The notes: generated from the letters alone by a model not told the origin. A stretch of DNA of 28,059 nucleotides from an uncultured Eubacteriales bacterium (GCA_900544525.1 UQVN01000010.1:1-28059), one strand, 5' to 3'; positions 14,888-23,916 are shown, counted from the stretch's first letter. Numbers and translations are program-made.

Positions 14888-16126
14888 ATGTTAGAAATTA
14901 AAACACCATGTCCGATTTCCATGTCTTCCTCTTTTCAGGAGGAGCATTTATTTTTTGATATTGAAACAACAGGATTAAACGCCAAAGGTTCCATCCTTTA
15001 TTTAATTGGTATTGGAAAAAAAGAAAACGGGAGTTGGAATTTAATTCAACTTTTTAATGAAGATGGAGAATCAGAAAAAGAGCTTATTCTACGTTTTTTT
15101 GAATTAATTCCAAAAAATGCAACTTTAATTCATTATAATGGCACAACTTTTGATCTTCCCTATTTAAAAACGAGATGCCAACAATTATCCCTCTCTTTTG
15201 CCCCTTTAGAAACACTTTCCCACGAAGATTACTATTCCTACTTTCGACCTTTTAAATCTCTCCTATCACTTCCTAACGGTAAACAACACACATTAGAAAA
15301 ATTGACAGGATTCCAGCGTCAAGATACCCTTTCTGGGAAAAAGTTAATTGAACACTATTTTCTCTATTTAAAATTACAAACAAAACAACAGGAACATCTG
15401 CTTTTGTTACATAACTTTGATGACTTATGTGGTCTAATGTCCCTATCTTCCCTCGCCCATCTAAAAGAGCGATTTCCGCTTTCTAAAGAACAGTTAGAAA
15501 AAGCTACCATTACTTGTGAATCTTCTATGATATCATATTCACTTCCTCTTTCCACTGCTTTTTCTAATGAACAAGTCATTCGTTTGCCATTTGAAAAAGA
15601 ATTTTTCCCTTTTCTTCTAAAAAAAAGAAAAGATGCTCAACCTATCCTCTCTATCTCTCCTTTGGAAGAAGCAAAAACATTACAAGAACAACTCTCTTTT
15701 TCGGTTTCGGAAAACACATTACCTATGAGCCAAAAACTTTCCCTTCTCATTCAAAACAAAGAAGCAGAGTTTTGTTGTCCTATTTTTAAGGGCACTTTAA
15801 AGTTTTTCTATCCAAACTATAAAGATTACTTCTTTTTACCATTAGAAGATACTGCAATTCATAAAAGTGTTGCTTCTTTTGTGGATAAAGACCATAAGAA
15901 AAAAGCCACGGCTGACACTTGCTATACCAAAAAAGAGGGAGTCTTTCTTCCTGTTTTTGGCTCTATTTCCTCTTTTACTGAACACTCCATTCCTATTTTT
16001 TATGAAAGTTATTATCACAAACAAGGCTGGATTTTATACGATTCTTCTTTTTCTCTTCCGGTACAACGAATTTGGGTTGAAAATTTATTGGAATATTTTC
16101 AGATCCTTCGCCCAAATAAACGGTAA
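14888..16126 (+). CDS. YprB-like RNase H-fold (DEDD exonuclease-like) protein
   Basis: Predicted cytosolic 3'-5' exonuclease-like protein of the YprB ribonuclease-H-like family; the cellular substrate is not known. The N-terminal ~190 residues of the 412-residue form carry the fold: FFDIETTGL (D24, E26), a HYNGTTFDLPYLK segment matching the second acidic motif, and HNFDDLCGL for the later acidic motif. The remaining ~220 residues are poorly conserved and give no further clue. The ATG at 14888 is chosen because GGAGG lies 5 bases before it. An in-frame ATG at 14846 has no site and lies in the promoter-like TTATACTATAAC stretch. It diverges from ruvA and ends at a strong bidirectional terminator. 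Confidence 0.8.
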   Translation: MLEIKTPCPISMSSSFQEEHLFFDIETTGLNAKGSILYLIGIGKKENGSWNLIQLFNEDGESEKELILRFFELIPKNATLIHYNGTTFDLPYLKTRCQQLSLSFAPLETLSHEDYYSYFRPFKSLLSLPNGKQHTLEKLTGFQRQDTLSGKKLIEHYFLYLKLQTKQQEHLLLLHNFDDLCGLMSLSSLAHLKERFPLSKEQLEKATITCESSMISYSLPLSTAFSNEQVIRLPFEKEFFPFLLKKRKDAQPILSISPLEEAKTLQEQLSFSVSENTLPMSQKLSLLIQNKEAEFCCPIFKGTLKFFYPNYKDYFFLPLEDTAIHKSVASFVDKDHKKKATADTCYTKKEGVFLPVFGSISSFTEHSIPIFYESYYHKQGWILYDSSFSLPVQRIWVENLLEYFQILRPNKR

Positions 16127-16135
16127 GAAACTCAA

Positions 16136-16164
16136 AAAAAACAGCTCATAAAGAGCTGTTTTTT
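16136..16164. terminator. bidirectional terminator between the YprB-like gene and ispH-S1
   Basis: A 12-bp perfect stem (16136-16147 with 16153-16164) with a 5-base loop has A-runs and T-runs on both sides. It can terminate both the + gene ending at 16126 and the minus-strand operon ending at 16185. Confidence 0.9.
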
Positions 16165-16184
16165 ACTTCTGCTTAAAAAGAAAA

Positions 16185-18095
16185 TTATTCTTCTGTAGTT
16201 TCTTCTTCTTTTTCGCTATCTAATGCTTTTACACTTAAGCTGATTTTTTTGTCATCTTGTTTGAAGTCTACAACTTTTGCTGTCACTTCTTGTCCAACTG
16301 TTAATACATCAGATGGTTTTTCTACATGATCTTTAGAGATCTGAGATACATGAAGTAATGCATCTACACCTGGTTCTAATTCTACGAATGCACCAAAATC
16401 TGTCATTCTAGCTACTTTACCAGTTACTACATTACCTACAGCATATTTTTCATCTGCATGTAACCATGGATTTTGATCTTCAAATTTTAAGCTTAAAGCG
16501 ATCTTATCTCCATCGATAGATTTGATAAGAACTTTTACAGTATCGCCAACTTTGAATACTTTTTTAGGATTTTCAACACGTCCCCAAGACATTTCAGAGA
16601 TGTGAAGAAGACCATCAGCTCCACCTAAATCGATAAATGCACCAAAATCAGTTACATTTTTCACTGTACCTTCTACTGTATCACCAGCGTTGATTCTAGC
16701 GAATAATTCTTTTTGTTTTTCTGCTTTTTCAGCAACTAATAATTGTTTTCTATCACCGATAATTCTTCTCTTACGAGGGTTGAATTCGCTGATAACGAAT
16801 TGGATTTCCTGACCAGCATATTTTTCTAAATTCTTTTCATAAGTATCAGATACTAAGCTAGCTGGAATAAATACTCTAGCTTCTTCAACAACAACACTTA
16901 AACCACCGTCTAATACCTGTGCAACTTTTGCTGTTAACACTTCTTTATTGTTGAATGCTTCCTCTAATCTCTTATTTCCTTTTTCAGCTGCAAGTCTCTT
17001 ATATGTTAACAGAACCTGACCTTCACCATCGTTAACTTTTAAAACTTTCGCTTCCATTGTGTCACCAACTTTAACTTCATTTCTTAAGTCAACATTTGGT
17101 GTGTTTGAATATTCACTTCTAGTGATGATTCCGTCTGCTTTGTAACCAATATTTAAAATGATTTCATCTTCTTTGACATCAATAATTGTACCCTCTACAA
17201 TTTCACCATTTCTAATTGTTACTAAACTTTCCTCTAACATTTGTTCAAAACTCATTTCAGACATGCCCTTATGAACCTCCTTAATTATATTATTTGGGGT
17301 AGAAGCCCCTGCCGTAATACCTACGCTATTAATGGATTCATTGAACATTTTAAAATCCAAGTCATCAAGTGTCTGTATATAGTAAGTATTCGCACATTCT
17401 CTTTTACTTATTTCATAAAGCTTCTGAGTATTCGAACTGCTTCTGCCTCCAATGACAATCATAGCATCCACTTCTTTTGAAATAGCTCTTGCTTCTGTCT
17501 GTCGTTCTTCTGTAGCATTACAGATCGTATTAAAAACATTTATATCATAACCCTTTTTTGAAATAATTTCAACTAGATCTTGAAATTTCTTGTAATTAAA
17601 TGTCGTCTGAGATACAATACAAACATTTTTCTCTTTTGGCACCACTAAATTTTCTGCTTCTTCCACCGTTTCTACGACAATCGGTGTGCTTTGGCACCAA
17701 CCTTTAATCCCTTCTACTTCTGGGTGTTTATCGCTACCGATGATAACGATTTGATTGTCTTGGCCACTCTTTTCCCAGACAATTTTATGAATTTTTTTTA
17801 CAAAAGGACAAGTGGCATCGATTATCTGTAGCCCCTTTTGTTCAATAAAATCATAGATGCTTTTTTCAACACCATGAGATCTAATGATAATCGTTCCCTC
17901 TTTTATGCTATTTAATTCATCCATTGATTCAATAACACCAACGCCTTTTTTCTTTAAATCCTCAACGACTGCTTCATTATGAATAATTGGCCCATAAGTA
18001 TAAACATTCTTTTTGCCCGCTTGGTCATATACTTTTTCCACAGCTCGTTCAACTCCGAAACAAAAACCTGCTGTTTGTGCTACTCTAATTTCCAT
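16185..18095 (-). CDS. ispH: IspH (HMBPP reductase) fused to four S1 RNA-binding domains
   Basis: The N-terminal ~280 residues are 4-hydroxy-3-methylbut-2-enyl diphosphate reductase, the last step of the MEP isoprenoid pathway, which yields IPP and DMAPP. Cluster ligands C12, C96 and C192 and active-site H39, H74 and E126 are visible. The C-terminal ~340 residues hold four S1 motifs at about 297-367, 385-452, 471-538 and 554-623, the last two the most canonical (VTDFGAF, MTDFGAF). This is the rpsA-like part. The fusion is known from Clostridia; the benefit of joining isoprenoid synthesis to an RNA-binding protein is not understood. The start at 18095 has only a modest AGGA site. It is the last gene of the rpiR-flavoprotein-cmk-ispH operon, 22 bases after cmk. 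A strong internal Shine-Dalgarno sequence precedes Met278 at the junction. Confidence 0.97.
   Translation of the reverse strand: MEIRVAQTAGFCFGVERAVEKVYDQAGKKNVYTYGPIIHNEAVVEDLKKKGVGVIESMDELNSIKEGTIIIRSHGVEKSIYDFIEQKGLQIIDATCPFVKKIHKIVWEKSGQDNQIVIIGSDKHPEVEGIKGWCQSTPIVVETVEEAENLVVPKEKNVCIVSQTTFNYKKFQDLVEIISKKGYDINVFNTICNATEERQTEARAISKEVDAMIVIGGRSSSNTQKLYEISKRECANTYYIQTLDDLDFKMFNESINSVGITAGASTPNNIIKEVHKGMSEMSFEQMLEESLVTIRNGEIVEGTIIDVKEDEIILNIGYKADGIITRSEYSNTPNVDLRNEVKVGDTMEAKVLKVNDGEGQVLLTYKRLAAEKGNKRLEEAFNNKEVLTAKVAQVLDGGLSVVVEEARVFIPASLVSDTYEKNLEKYAGQEIQFVISEFNPRKRRIIGDRKQLLVAEKAEKQKELFARINAGDTVEGTVKNVTDFGAFIDLGGADGLLHISEMSWGRVENPKKVFKVGDTVKVLIKSIDGDKIALSLKFEDQNPWLHADEKYAVGNVVTGKVARMTDFGAFVELEPGVDALLHVSQISKDHVEKPSDVLTVGQEVTAKVVDFKQDDKKISLSVKALDSEKEEETTEE
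17262..17282 (-). promoter_or_regulatory. internal ribosome binding site at the IspH/S1 junction
   Basis: On the minus strand AAGGAGGT (17282-17275) is followed 10 bases later by an in-frame ATG (17264-17262), Met278 of the fusion. It falls exactly between the enzyme and the first S1 domain. Spacing is a little long, so a separate 359-residue S1 product is possible but unproven. Confidence 0.4.
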
Positions 18096-18117
18096 TCTTT
18101 ATTATCCTATCTAAATT

Positions 18118-18783
18118 TTATGCTTTTATGCTTCTATATTGTGCAATAATAGCATCTGTCACTTCTTCAATTGTCATAGCAGAAGAATCAATGAGAACAG
18201 CATCTTTGGCTTGTCTTAAAGGAGAAATTTCTCGATTCATATCTGCATAATCTCTTTTTATGATATCTTCCTCAATCGCATTGATATCACATACTTCACC
18301 TTTTGCCACTAGTTCTTCATAACGTCTTCTTGCACGCTCTTTTGAAGAAGCAGTAAGATAAATTTTCACTTGTGCATTTGGAAGCACACAAGTTCCAATA
18401 TCTCTACCATCCATAACAACGCTATTTTTCTTTGCAATTTCTTGTTGTATTTCTAACAAACGAGAACGAATTGCAGGATTTACCGCAATAACAGAAGCGG
18501 CTTTTCCGACTTTCTCCTCTCGGATGTATTGATTTACGTTTTCATCATTTAAAAATACTTGTTGCTCTCCGCCTTCAAAACGAAGTTCTACTGTTATTTT
18601 TCCACTCTCGTTTTTTAACAGCTCACTATTTTCTAAATCGATATGATTTCTTAAAAAATAAAGGGCCATGGCACGAAACATGGCTCCTGTATCCACATAA
18701 AGAAATCCTAATTGTTTCGCCACTCTTTTTGCAATCGTACTTTTTCCAGCTCCTGCTGGCCCATCTATGGCAATATTGATCAT
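18118..18783 (-). CDS. cmk: cytidylate kinase
   Basis: Phosphorylates CMP and dCMP to the diphosphates with ATP, in pyrimidine salvage. The 221-residue protein has the P-loop GPAGAGKST (residues 8-16), the family segment VDTGAMFRA, the DGRDIGT motif of the CMP-binding region and the RRYEEL lid helix. The ATG at 18783 has a strong AGGAGG site with about 7 bases spacing. It lies 12 bases after the flavoprotein gene. A cmk-ispH-S1 order is common in Clostridia and recalls cmk-rpsA adjacency in other bacteria, which suggests the fusion carries the rpsA-like partner. Confidence 0.97.
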   Translation of the reverse strand: MINIAIDGPAGAGKSTIAKRVAKQLGFLYVDTGAMFRAMALYFLRNHIDLENSELLKNESGKITVELRFEGGEQQVFLNDENVNQYIREEKVGKAASVIAVNPAIRSRLLEIQQEIAKKNSVVMDGRDIGTCVLPNAQVKIYLTASSKERARRRYEELVAKGEVCDINAIEEDIIKRDYADMNREISPLRQAKDAVLIDSSAMTIEEVTDAIIAQYRSIKA

Positions 18784-18795
18784 AATTTTTCCTCC

Positions 18796-20028
18796 TTAAC
18801 AATGGCTTCCTGCTGTATAACCAGTAGACCATGCAATCTGCAAATTATATCCGCCAGTAAGCGCATCAAGATCTAGGACTTCTCCTGCAAAATAAAGACC
18901 TTTTATTTTTTTTGATTCCATTGTCGATGGATTAATTTCTTTTACAGCTACTCCACCCTTTGTCACAATCGCCTCTTTGAAACTTCGAAAACCATTCATA
19001 TGAAGAGTGAAATGCTTTAATTCATGGATTAAATTTCTTCTCTCTTCTTTTGTGATCACATTGACTTTCTTTTGTGGATCAATTTGACTTCTTTCAATGA
19101 TAATCGGTATCATTTTGGCTGGAAGCAACTTATCAAGACAATTTTTAAACTGTCTTCCACGATACGCTTCAAAATCACGCAATAATCTTGCATCTAACTG
19201 CTCTTCTGAAAGAGCTGGCTTTAAATCAATTTCAACAATTGTTTCTTCTTCTGAAGGTTTTACTGGAAAATGGGAGCTGGCACTTAATACAACTGGCCCG
19301 CTGATCCCAAAATGGGTAAATAAAAGTTCTCCAAAATCTTCATAGATTACTTTTTTTCCACGTTTTACTAAAAATCCAATATTTCGAAGAGACAGCCCTT
19401 GCATTTTCTTACAATCTTCTTCCTTCATATTCATTGGAACTAAAGCAGGTGCTAAATCAGTCACAGTATGTCCTACTTGTTTTGCAAAATCATATCCATC
19501 TCCTGTGGAACCAGTCTGTGGATAAGAAATGCCACCTGTTGCTATTACAACAGATTCTGCAAACAAACTTTTTCCATTTGTCAATTTAACGCCTGTTACT
19601 GCTTGCTTCTCCTCATCAAATAAAAGTTCTTTCACTTCTTTATGGAATTCTACTTCCACATGAAGGCGATGGAGTTCCTTTGATAACACCGAGATAACAT
19701 CGCTTGATTTATCCGATGTTGGAAAAACACGATTTCCACGTTCCACTTTCACTGGACACCCAAGACTTTCTAAAAAGTCCATCATATCGTAGTTTGTAAA
19801 ACCATAAAAAGAACTATATAAAAATCTTTTATTTGTTACAACTTGGTTTAAAATTTCTTCCATATCCGATGCGTTTGTCACGTTACATCTGCCTTTTCCA
19901 GTAATAAATAATTTTTTTCCAAGTTTTTCATTTTTCTCAAGAAGAATCACACTTCTTCCTCTTCTTGCAGAGGTAATCGCAGCGATCATACCAGCCGCTC
20001 CGCCTCCTATTACTATGACATCAGCCAT
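18796..20028 (-). CDS. HI0933-family FAD-dependent flavoprotein (BaiN/aminoacetone-oxidase-like)
   Basis: Two-dinucleotide-binding-domain flavoprotein of the HI0933 family. Members have been linked to aminoacetone oxidation and to bile-acid reduction (BaiN), but most have no proven substrate. The 410-residue protein opens with the FAD fold VIVIGGGAAGMIAA and the LEKNEKLGKKLFITGKGRCNVTNA region, which is highly characteristic (conserved GKGRCN). It ends with AGEVLDLDALTGGYNLQIAWSTG, the closing FAD-binding motif. The start at 20028 overlaps the end of the regulator gene by 8 bases, and cmk follows after 12. Cytoplasmic, with no signal peptide. The specific reaction cannot be assigned. Confidence 0.9.
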   Translation of the reverse strand: MADVIVIGGGAAGMIAAITSARRGRSVILLEKNEKLGKKLFITGKGRCNVTNASDMEEILNQVVTNKRFLYSSFYGFTNYDMMDFLESLGCPVKVERGNRVFPTSDKSSDVISVLSKELHRLHVEVEFHKEVKELLFDEEKQAVTGVKLTNGKSLFAESVVIATGGISYPQTGSTGDGYDFAKQVGHTVTDLAPALVPMNMKEEDCKKMQGLSLRNIGFLVKRGKKVIYEDFGELLFTHFGISGPVVLSASSHFPVKPSEEETIVEIDLKPALSEEQLDARLLRDFEAYRGRQFKNCLDKLLPAKMIPIIIERSQIDPQKKVNVITKEERRNLIHELKHFTLHMNGFRSFKEAIVTKGGVAVKEINPSTMESKKIKGLYFAGEVLDLDALTGGYNLQIAWSTGYTAGSHC

Positions 20029-20929
20029 GTGGATATCCTTCCTTTTTTTGCATAGATTCTACGGTATCGTATACATCATATTCTTCCCAAAGTCGTTCTA
20101 AATCAGAAAGTCTTGTATACACATCATCCCGTTTCTTTAAGCAGCTTCCAACAACAAGCGCATTAATTAAACTAAGGGGTGCTACTAAAGAATCAACAAT
20201 TCCAATCACATCACTTTTTGCAATTAAATTACAAGTGCCATAAAGTGTCAATGGAGATTGCATACTATCGGTAATAGCAATCGTTTTCGCTCCTTGTTTT
20301 TTCGCATAAGCGAGTGTCTCTACTGCTCTTTTTGAATATCTTGGAAAACTAATTCCAATAAATACATCTTCTTTTTCAATACGATAAATTTGTTCTAACG
20401 TATCAAGCATACCACCTGAATCCACAACACGAATGTTATCAAAAATCATATTGAAATAATGCCCAAGAATTCCTGCAAGAAAGCCTGAACTTCTCACTCC
20501 TAAAATATAGATATGTTTTGCCTTCAAAATCATATCAAGTGCCTTGTTAAATTCCTCTTCATTGCAGTTATCTAACGTGTCTTTTAACTTCTTACCATCA
20601 AATTGTAAAATAGAAGGAAGGAGGTTGTTCTCATCAACCTGTTCTAAAACACTTTCCATTCTCTGAATGGAATTTGACTGGGTTCTTACAACAACTTTAA
20701 TCGCCTGTTGAAGTTCTGGATACCCATCGTATCCAAGCTGATAAGCGAATCTGACAACGGTAGATTCACTTACAGAAGCCTCTTTTCCAAGCTTTGATGC
20801 AGTTAAAAATGCTGCTCTATCATAATTATCTATAATGTAAGCTGCAAGACGCTTCTGTCCTTTGCTAAACTCAGATTGTTTTACCTGAATCCGCTGTAAT
20901 AAATCAAGATTTTCTAGCTTGCTATCCAT
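20021..20929 (-). CDS. MurR/RpiR-family transcriptional regulator
   Basis: DNA-binding regulator with a sugar-phosphate-sensing SIS domain. The N-terminal ~80 residues form the RpiR helix-turn-helix (LGKEASVSESTVVRFAYQLG). The SIS domain starts near residue 110 with HIYILGVRSSGFLAG and continues through GISFPRYSKRAVETLAYAKK. The ATG at 20929 is chosen because the operon promoter lies just upstream and the longer GTG-initiated frame at 20989 would begin before the predicted transcription start. The AGGAG site sits 14 bases from this ATG, longer than ideal, so a nearby GTG (20944) is an alternative. It is first in the operon with the flavoprotein, cmk and ispH-S1, none of which is an obvious sugar gene. 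The effector is unknown. Confidence 0.9.
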   Translation of the reverse strand: MDSKLENLDLLQRIQVKQSEFSKGQKRLAAYIIDNYDRAAFLTASKLGKEASVSESTVVRFAYQLGYDGYPELQQAIKVVVRTQSNSIQRMESVLEQVDENNLLPSILQFDGKKLKDTLDNCNEEEFNKALDMILKAKHIYILGVRSSGFLAGILGHYFNMIFDNIRVVDSGGMLDTLEQIYRIEKEDVFIGISFPRYSKRAVETLAYAKKQGAKTIAITDSMQSPLTLYGTCNLIAKSDVIGIVDSLVAPLSLINALVVGSCLKKRDDVYTRLSDLERLWEEYDVYDTVESMQKKEGYPHG

Positions 20930-20968
20930 ATTGAGTTCACACACTCCTCTTTCATAATCAATAGGTTT

Positions 20969-20997
20969 ATTATAGTGAATTATAAGCACTTTTGCAA
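20969..20997 (-). promoter_or_regulatory. promoter of the rpiR-flavoprotein-cmk-ispH operon
   Basis: TTGCAA (20997-20992), a 17-base spacer and a perfect TATAAT (20974-20969) on the minus strand form a good sigma-A promoter. It fills the gap between rpoN and the regulator gene. Transcription should begin near 20962, about 33 bases before the chosen start codon. Confidence 0.75.
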
Positions 20998-21011
20998 CTC
21001 TTTTATCCTAA

Positions 21012-22361
21012 TTATTCATCTTGTTTCCTTTCAAACGTGCCTTTAATCCCCATTTCCTCTCTATATTTTGCCACAGTTCGGCGAGAAATTTTAATATCCT
21101 TTTCGGAAAGTAAGGTTACAAGTTTTTGATCACTATAAGGTTTTGCTTTATTTTCGCCATCGATCAACTGTTTTAACACCTTTTTAATGTCCATAGCTGT
21201 GACGTTTCCGTCTTCTGATTTTGCATTTACAGAAGCAGAAAATAATGTTTTTATGAGAACAGTACCATTGGGATATTGAAGATATTTTCCTTTAATCCCA
21301 CGACTAATTGTCGATGTGTGCATCTCAATTTTATCCGCAATGTCTGACATCGTCATTGGCTTTAAAGTACCTTTTCCTTCAAAATACTCTTTTTGCCATT
21401 CCAAAATTGCTTTTGAAATTTGAAGCATTGTATTCCGTCGTTGTTCTACGCTATTCATCAAAAAGCGAACTCTCTCTAACTTTTTCCTAAAATACTGATA
21501 AAGCTGTTCATCCTTTGCTTCTTTCATCATCCGCATATAATAATCACTAATTTTGTAATCACCAATCCAATGATCGTTTAAAGAAATTTCCCATTCTTCA
21601 TCTTTATACATAAAAATAATGTCTGGAACAATGAATTCCGTTTTACTAAAATCAAATCCAGCCAGTGGCCTTGGATTTAACTTTGCAATTCGTGCGATAC
21701 ATTGTCTTACTTGGCTTGTAGAAAGTTTCATTTCTCTTGAAATATTACTAAGACGTCCGTTTGCAATATCATTTAGATAATGTTCTACTATATGTATCAA
21801 AATCGGTTCTTCTTCTCCTTCTTGTTTCAATTGCCATAAAAGACAATCTTTTAAATCTTTGGAGAAAATGCCAAAAGGCTCTAATTCTTTTAGTTTTAAA
21901 AGGCAATCATTTGCCTCTTTTAAAGAAATTCCATTCATTCTCACAACTTCTTCCATTGGAGTCGTAAAATAACCATTATGATCAAGACAAGCAATCATAA
22001 AACGAATTGCCTTCATCTGCTTATTTGTAAAATCAAGGGGATTTAACTGACTGAGTAAATATTCTTCTAACGGATCTCCTTCATACACAGGAATATCTCT
22101 TCTTATCGTACCTTCATCGGAATACTCATTTTCTTCATAATCTCTTACCACGCCTTGACTTTCATACCATTGATGAAACTCCACTTGCTCCATAGTGCCT
22201 TCCTTACTACCTGTAAACTCGAGCATTGGATTTTCCATATACTCTCCTTGCAAAAAATCATTGAGTTCCACGTTATCCATAGAAAGAATCGCCAAAGACT
22301 GAATTTGAGTTTGTGATAATAACTGTTTTTGCTCTAATGTATTGCGATAACCGATATCCAT
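21012..22361 (-). CDS. rpoN: RNA polymerase sigma-54 factor
   Basis: Directs RNA polymerase to -24/-12 promoters that need an AAA+ enhancer-binding activator. The 449-residue protein has the glutamine-rich activator-interacting region I (QKQLLSQTQIQSLAIL near residue 15), a core-binding region in the middle, the helix-turn-helix MSDIADKIEMHTSTISRGIKG and the RpoN box SRRTVAKYREEMGI near the C-terminus. All hallmark parts are intact. The ATG at 22361 follows GAGGTGG with about 7 bases spacing; an in-frame ATG at 22376 overlaps that site. It appears to be a single gene, with its own promoter and the next operon promoter right after it. No enhancer-binding activator gene is present here, so its targets are elsewhere. 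Confidence 0.97.
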   Translation of the reverse strand: MDIGYRNTLEQKQLLSQTQIQSLAILSMDNVELNDFLQGEYMENPMLEFTGSKEGTMEQVEFHQWYESQGVVRDYEENEYSDEGTIRRDIPVYEGDPLEEYLLSQLNPLDFTNKQMKAIRFMIACLDHNGYFTTPMEEVVRMNGISLKEANDCLLKLKELEPFGIFSKDLKDCLLWQLKQEGEEEPILIHIVEHYLNDIANGRLSNISREMKLSTSQVRQCIARIAKLNPRPLAGFDFSKTEFIVPDIIFMYKDEEWEISLNDHWIGDYKISDYYMRMMKEAKDEQLYQYFRKKLERVRFLMNSVEQRRNTMLQISKAILEWQKEYFEGKGTLKPMTMSDIADKIEMHTSTISRGIKGKYLQYPNGTVLIKTLFSASVNAKSEDGNVTAMDIKKVLKQLIDGENKAKPYSDQKLVTLLSEKDIKISRRTVAKYREEMGIKGTFERKQDE

Positions 22362-22424
22362 ATGGTTCCACCTCATTATTTTCTTCTTCTCATTTTGTAT
22401 TTTCTCGAATCATCAGATTTTTAT

Positions 22425-22453
22425 ATTATAGCAAATATCATGCCAAAAGTCCA
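22425..22453 (-). promoter_or_regulatory. candidate promoter of rpoN
   Basis: On the minus strand TGGACT (22453-22448) and a perfect TATAAT (22430-22425) are 17 bases apart. They lie about 65 bases before the rpoN start, in the divergent region shared with the carboxypeptidase gene. Confidence 0.55.
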
Positions 22454-22543
22454 CCAAAGATCTATTTTTTACATGCTGCGTATATTTTGTCCTGTTTTTT
22501 CATACAGTAATAGAAAAAACCATAAAAAAGGATACGAAATACT

Positions 22544-23845
22544 ATGTTATTATGGACAAATAAAAACATCAAGTTATCAAATAGGATTTTAAAATGTGGA
22601 TGTATCTTTCTTTTTATTTGCATCACTGCCTTTTTCCCATCCACTTCTATCTTAGCTCAAACAGAAACGACCAAAACATCCTCGCTTCCCTTTTCATTAA
22701 AAGACAGCGAGCTTTATGCGAAATCGGCTCTTTTAATGGACGCTTCTAACGGGAGGGTACTCTATGAAAAGGATGGATATAAGAAACTTCCTATGGCTAG
22801 TACAACGAAAATTATGACTTGTATTTACACGTTAGAACAAGGAAATCTTGATGATACTGTTACGATTTCAAAAAATGCTGCAAACCAACCTCGTGTGCGT
22901 CTTGGAATGAGAGAAGGCGAACAATTTAAATTAAGAGATTTACTCTATGCCCTTATGCTAGAATCTTATAATGATTGTGCAGTTGCTATTGCAGAACATC
23001 TAGGAGGCAGTGTGGAACAATTTTGTTATGATATGTCCAATAAAGCGAGAGATCTTGGAGCTTACTATACAAATTTTGAAACTCCAAATGGTCTAGACAG
23101 CCAAAATCATTATACAACATCCTATGATCTCGCCCTCATCACAAAATATGCCATTCAAAACGAACAATTTTGCTCCATTATCAATACAAGAACTCATACC
23201 TTTACAGAACTGACAAAAGGCACTTCTCATTCCGTTTATAATAAGGACGCCTTCCTTGATCAATATGAAGGCGCCTTTGGTGTAAAAACAGGATTTACTG
23301 GAAACGCTGGCTACTGCTTTGTCGGTGCTGCAAAACAGGGAGATAAAACCTTTATTTCTGTTGTACTAGCAAGTGGTTGGCCACCAAATAAAACTTATAA
23401 ATGGTCGGACACAAAAAAATTAATGAATTATGGCTTTAAAAACTATGAATATCAAGAAATTGGGATTGAACATCCAAAACTTGAAAAAATACCAGTCTTA
23501 GATGGACAAAAACAGTTTCTTTCCCTGTACACTGATGCAAAAAAAGAACGCTTACTGCTATCCCCTACAGAAAAACTAGAAATAAAAATCAATCTTCCAA
23601 ATCAATTAGAAGCACCTATTAAAAAAGATCTTCCAGTCGGCTCTATTTCCTATTATTTAGATGGTAACGAATTTCGGTGCTATTCTGTTTATGCAGCAGA
23701 TTCGGTAAAAAAAATCGACTATGGATATTGTCTAAAAAAAGTGTTAAAACGATGGAGCCAAGGAGTTTTTTATGAGGAAAGTGATTCAATTTCTTCTATC
23801 TCTTTCTATAAAACTATTTCTCCTAACAATCAGTTTATGTTATAA
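22544..23845 (+). CDS. D-alanyl-D-alanine carboxypeptidase (S11 family, DacF/PBP5-like)
   Basis: Low-molecular-weight penicillin-binding protein that trims the terminal D-Ala from peptidoglycan pentapeptides outside the membrane. The 433-residue protein starts with a signal peptide (hydrophobic core about 15-33, cleavage probably near Ala38). All three active-site motifs are present: S86-T-T-K89, S141-Y-N143 and K248-T-G250. A beta-rich C-terminal domain follows. The annotated end is unusual: after RWSQG the last ~27 residues are polar, whereas this family often ends in an amphipathic or hydrophobic membrane anchor. A hydrophobic segment is encoded in the +1 frame right after a T6 run at 23766-23771. 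The ATG at 22544 has AAAGGAT about 10 bases upstream. apbE follows on the same strand. Confidence 0.92.
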   Translation: MLLWTNKNIKLSNRILKCGCIFLFICITAFFPSTSILAQTETTKTSSLPFSLKDSELYAKSALLMDASNGRVLYEKDGYKKLPMASTTKIMTCIYTLEQGNLDDTVTISKNAANQPRVRLGMREGEQFKLRDLLYALMLESYNDCAVAIAEHLGGSVEQFCYDMSNKARDLGAYYTNFETPNGLDSQNHYTTSYDLALITKYAIQNEQFCSIINTRTHTFTELTKGTSHSVYNKDAFLDQYEGAFGVKTGFTGNAGYCFVGAAKQGDKTFISVVLASGWPPNKTYKWSDTKKLMNYGFKNYEYQEIGIEHPKLEKIPVLDGQKQFLSLYTDAKKERLLLSPTEKLEIKINLPNQLEAPIKKDLPVGSISYYLDGNEFRCYSVYAADSVKKIDYGYCLKKVLKRWSQGVFYEESDSISSISFYKTISPNNQFML

Positions 23846-23846
23846 T
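23838..23846 (+). promoter_or_regulatory. extended -10 promoter element for apbE
   Basis: TGTTATAAT (TG-N-TATAAT) spans the stop codon of the carboxypeptidase gene, about 70 bases before the apbE start. The -35 region (TTCTCC, 17 bases upstream) is poor, as is common for extended -10 promoters. Confidence 0.5.
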
Positions 23847-23916
23847 GTGGTCGGTATCTCCATTATTTCACTTGAACTTTGCATACAAAAGAATTTTTTA
23901 GAAAGAGAGATTTTAC

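Noticed and set aside
20929..20989. Longer RpiR-type protein starting at GTG 20989
   Set aside because: The codon lies upstream of the transcription start implied by TTGCAA-N17-TATAAT and has no ribosome site.
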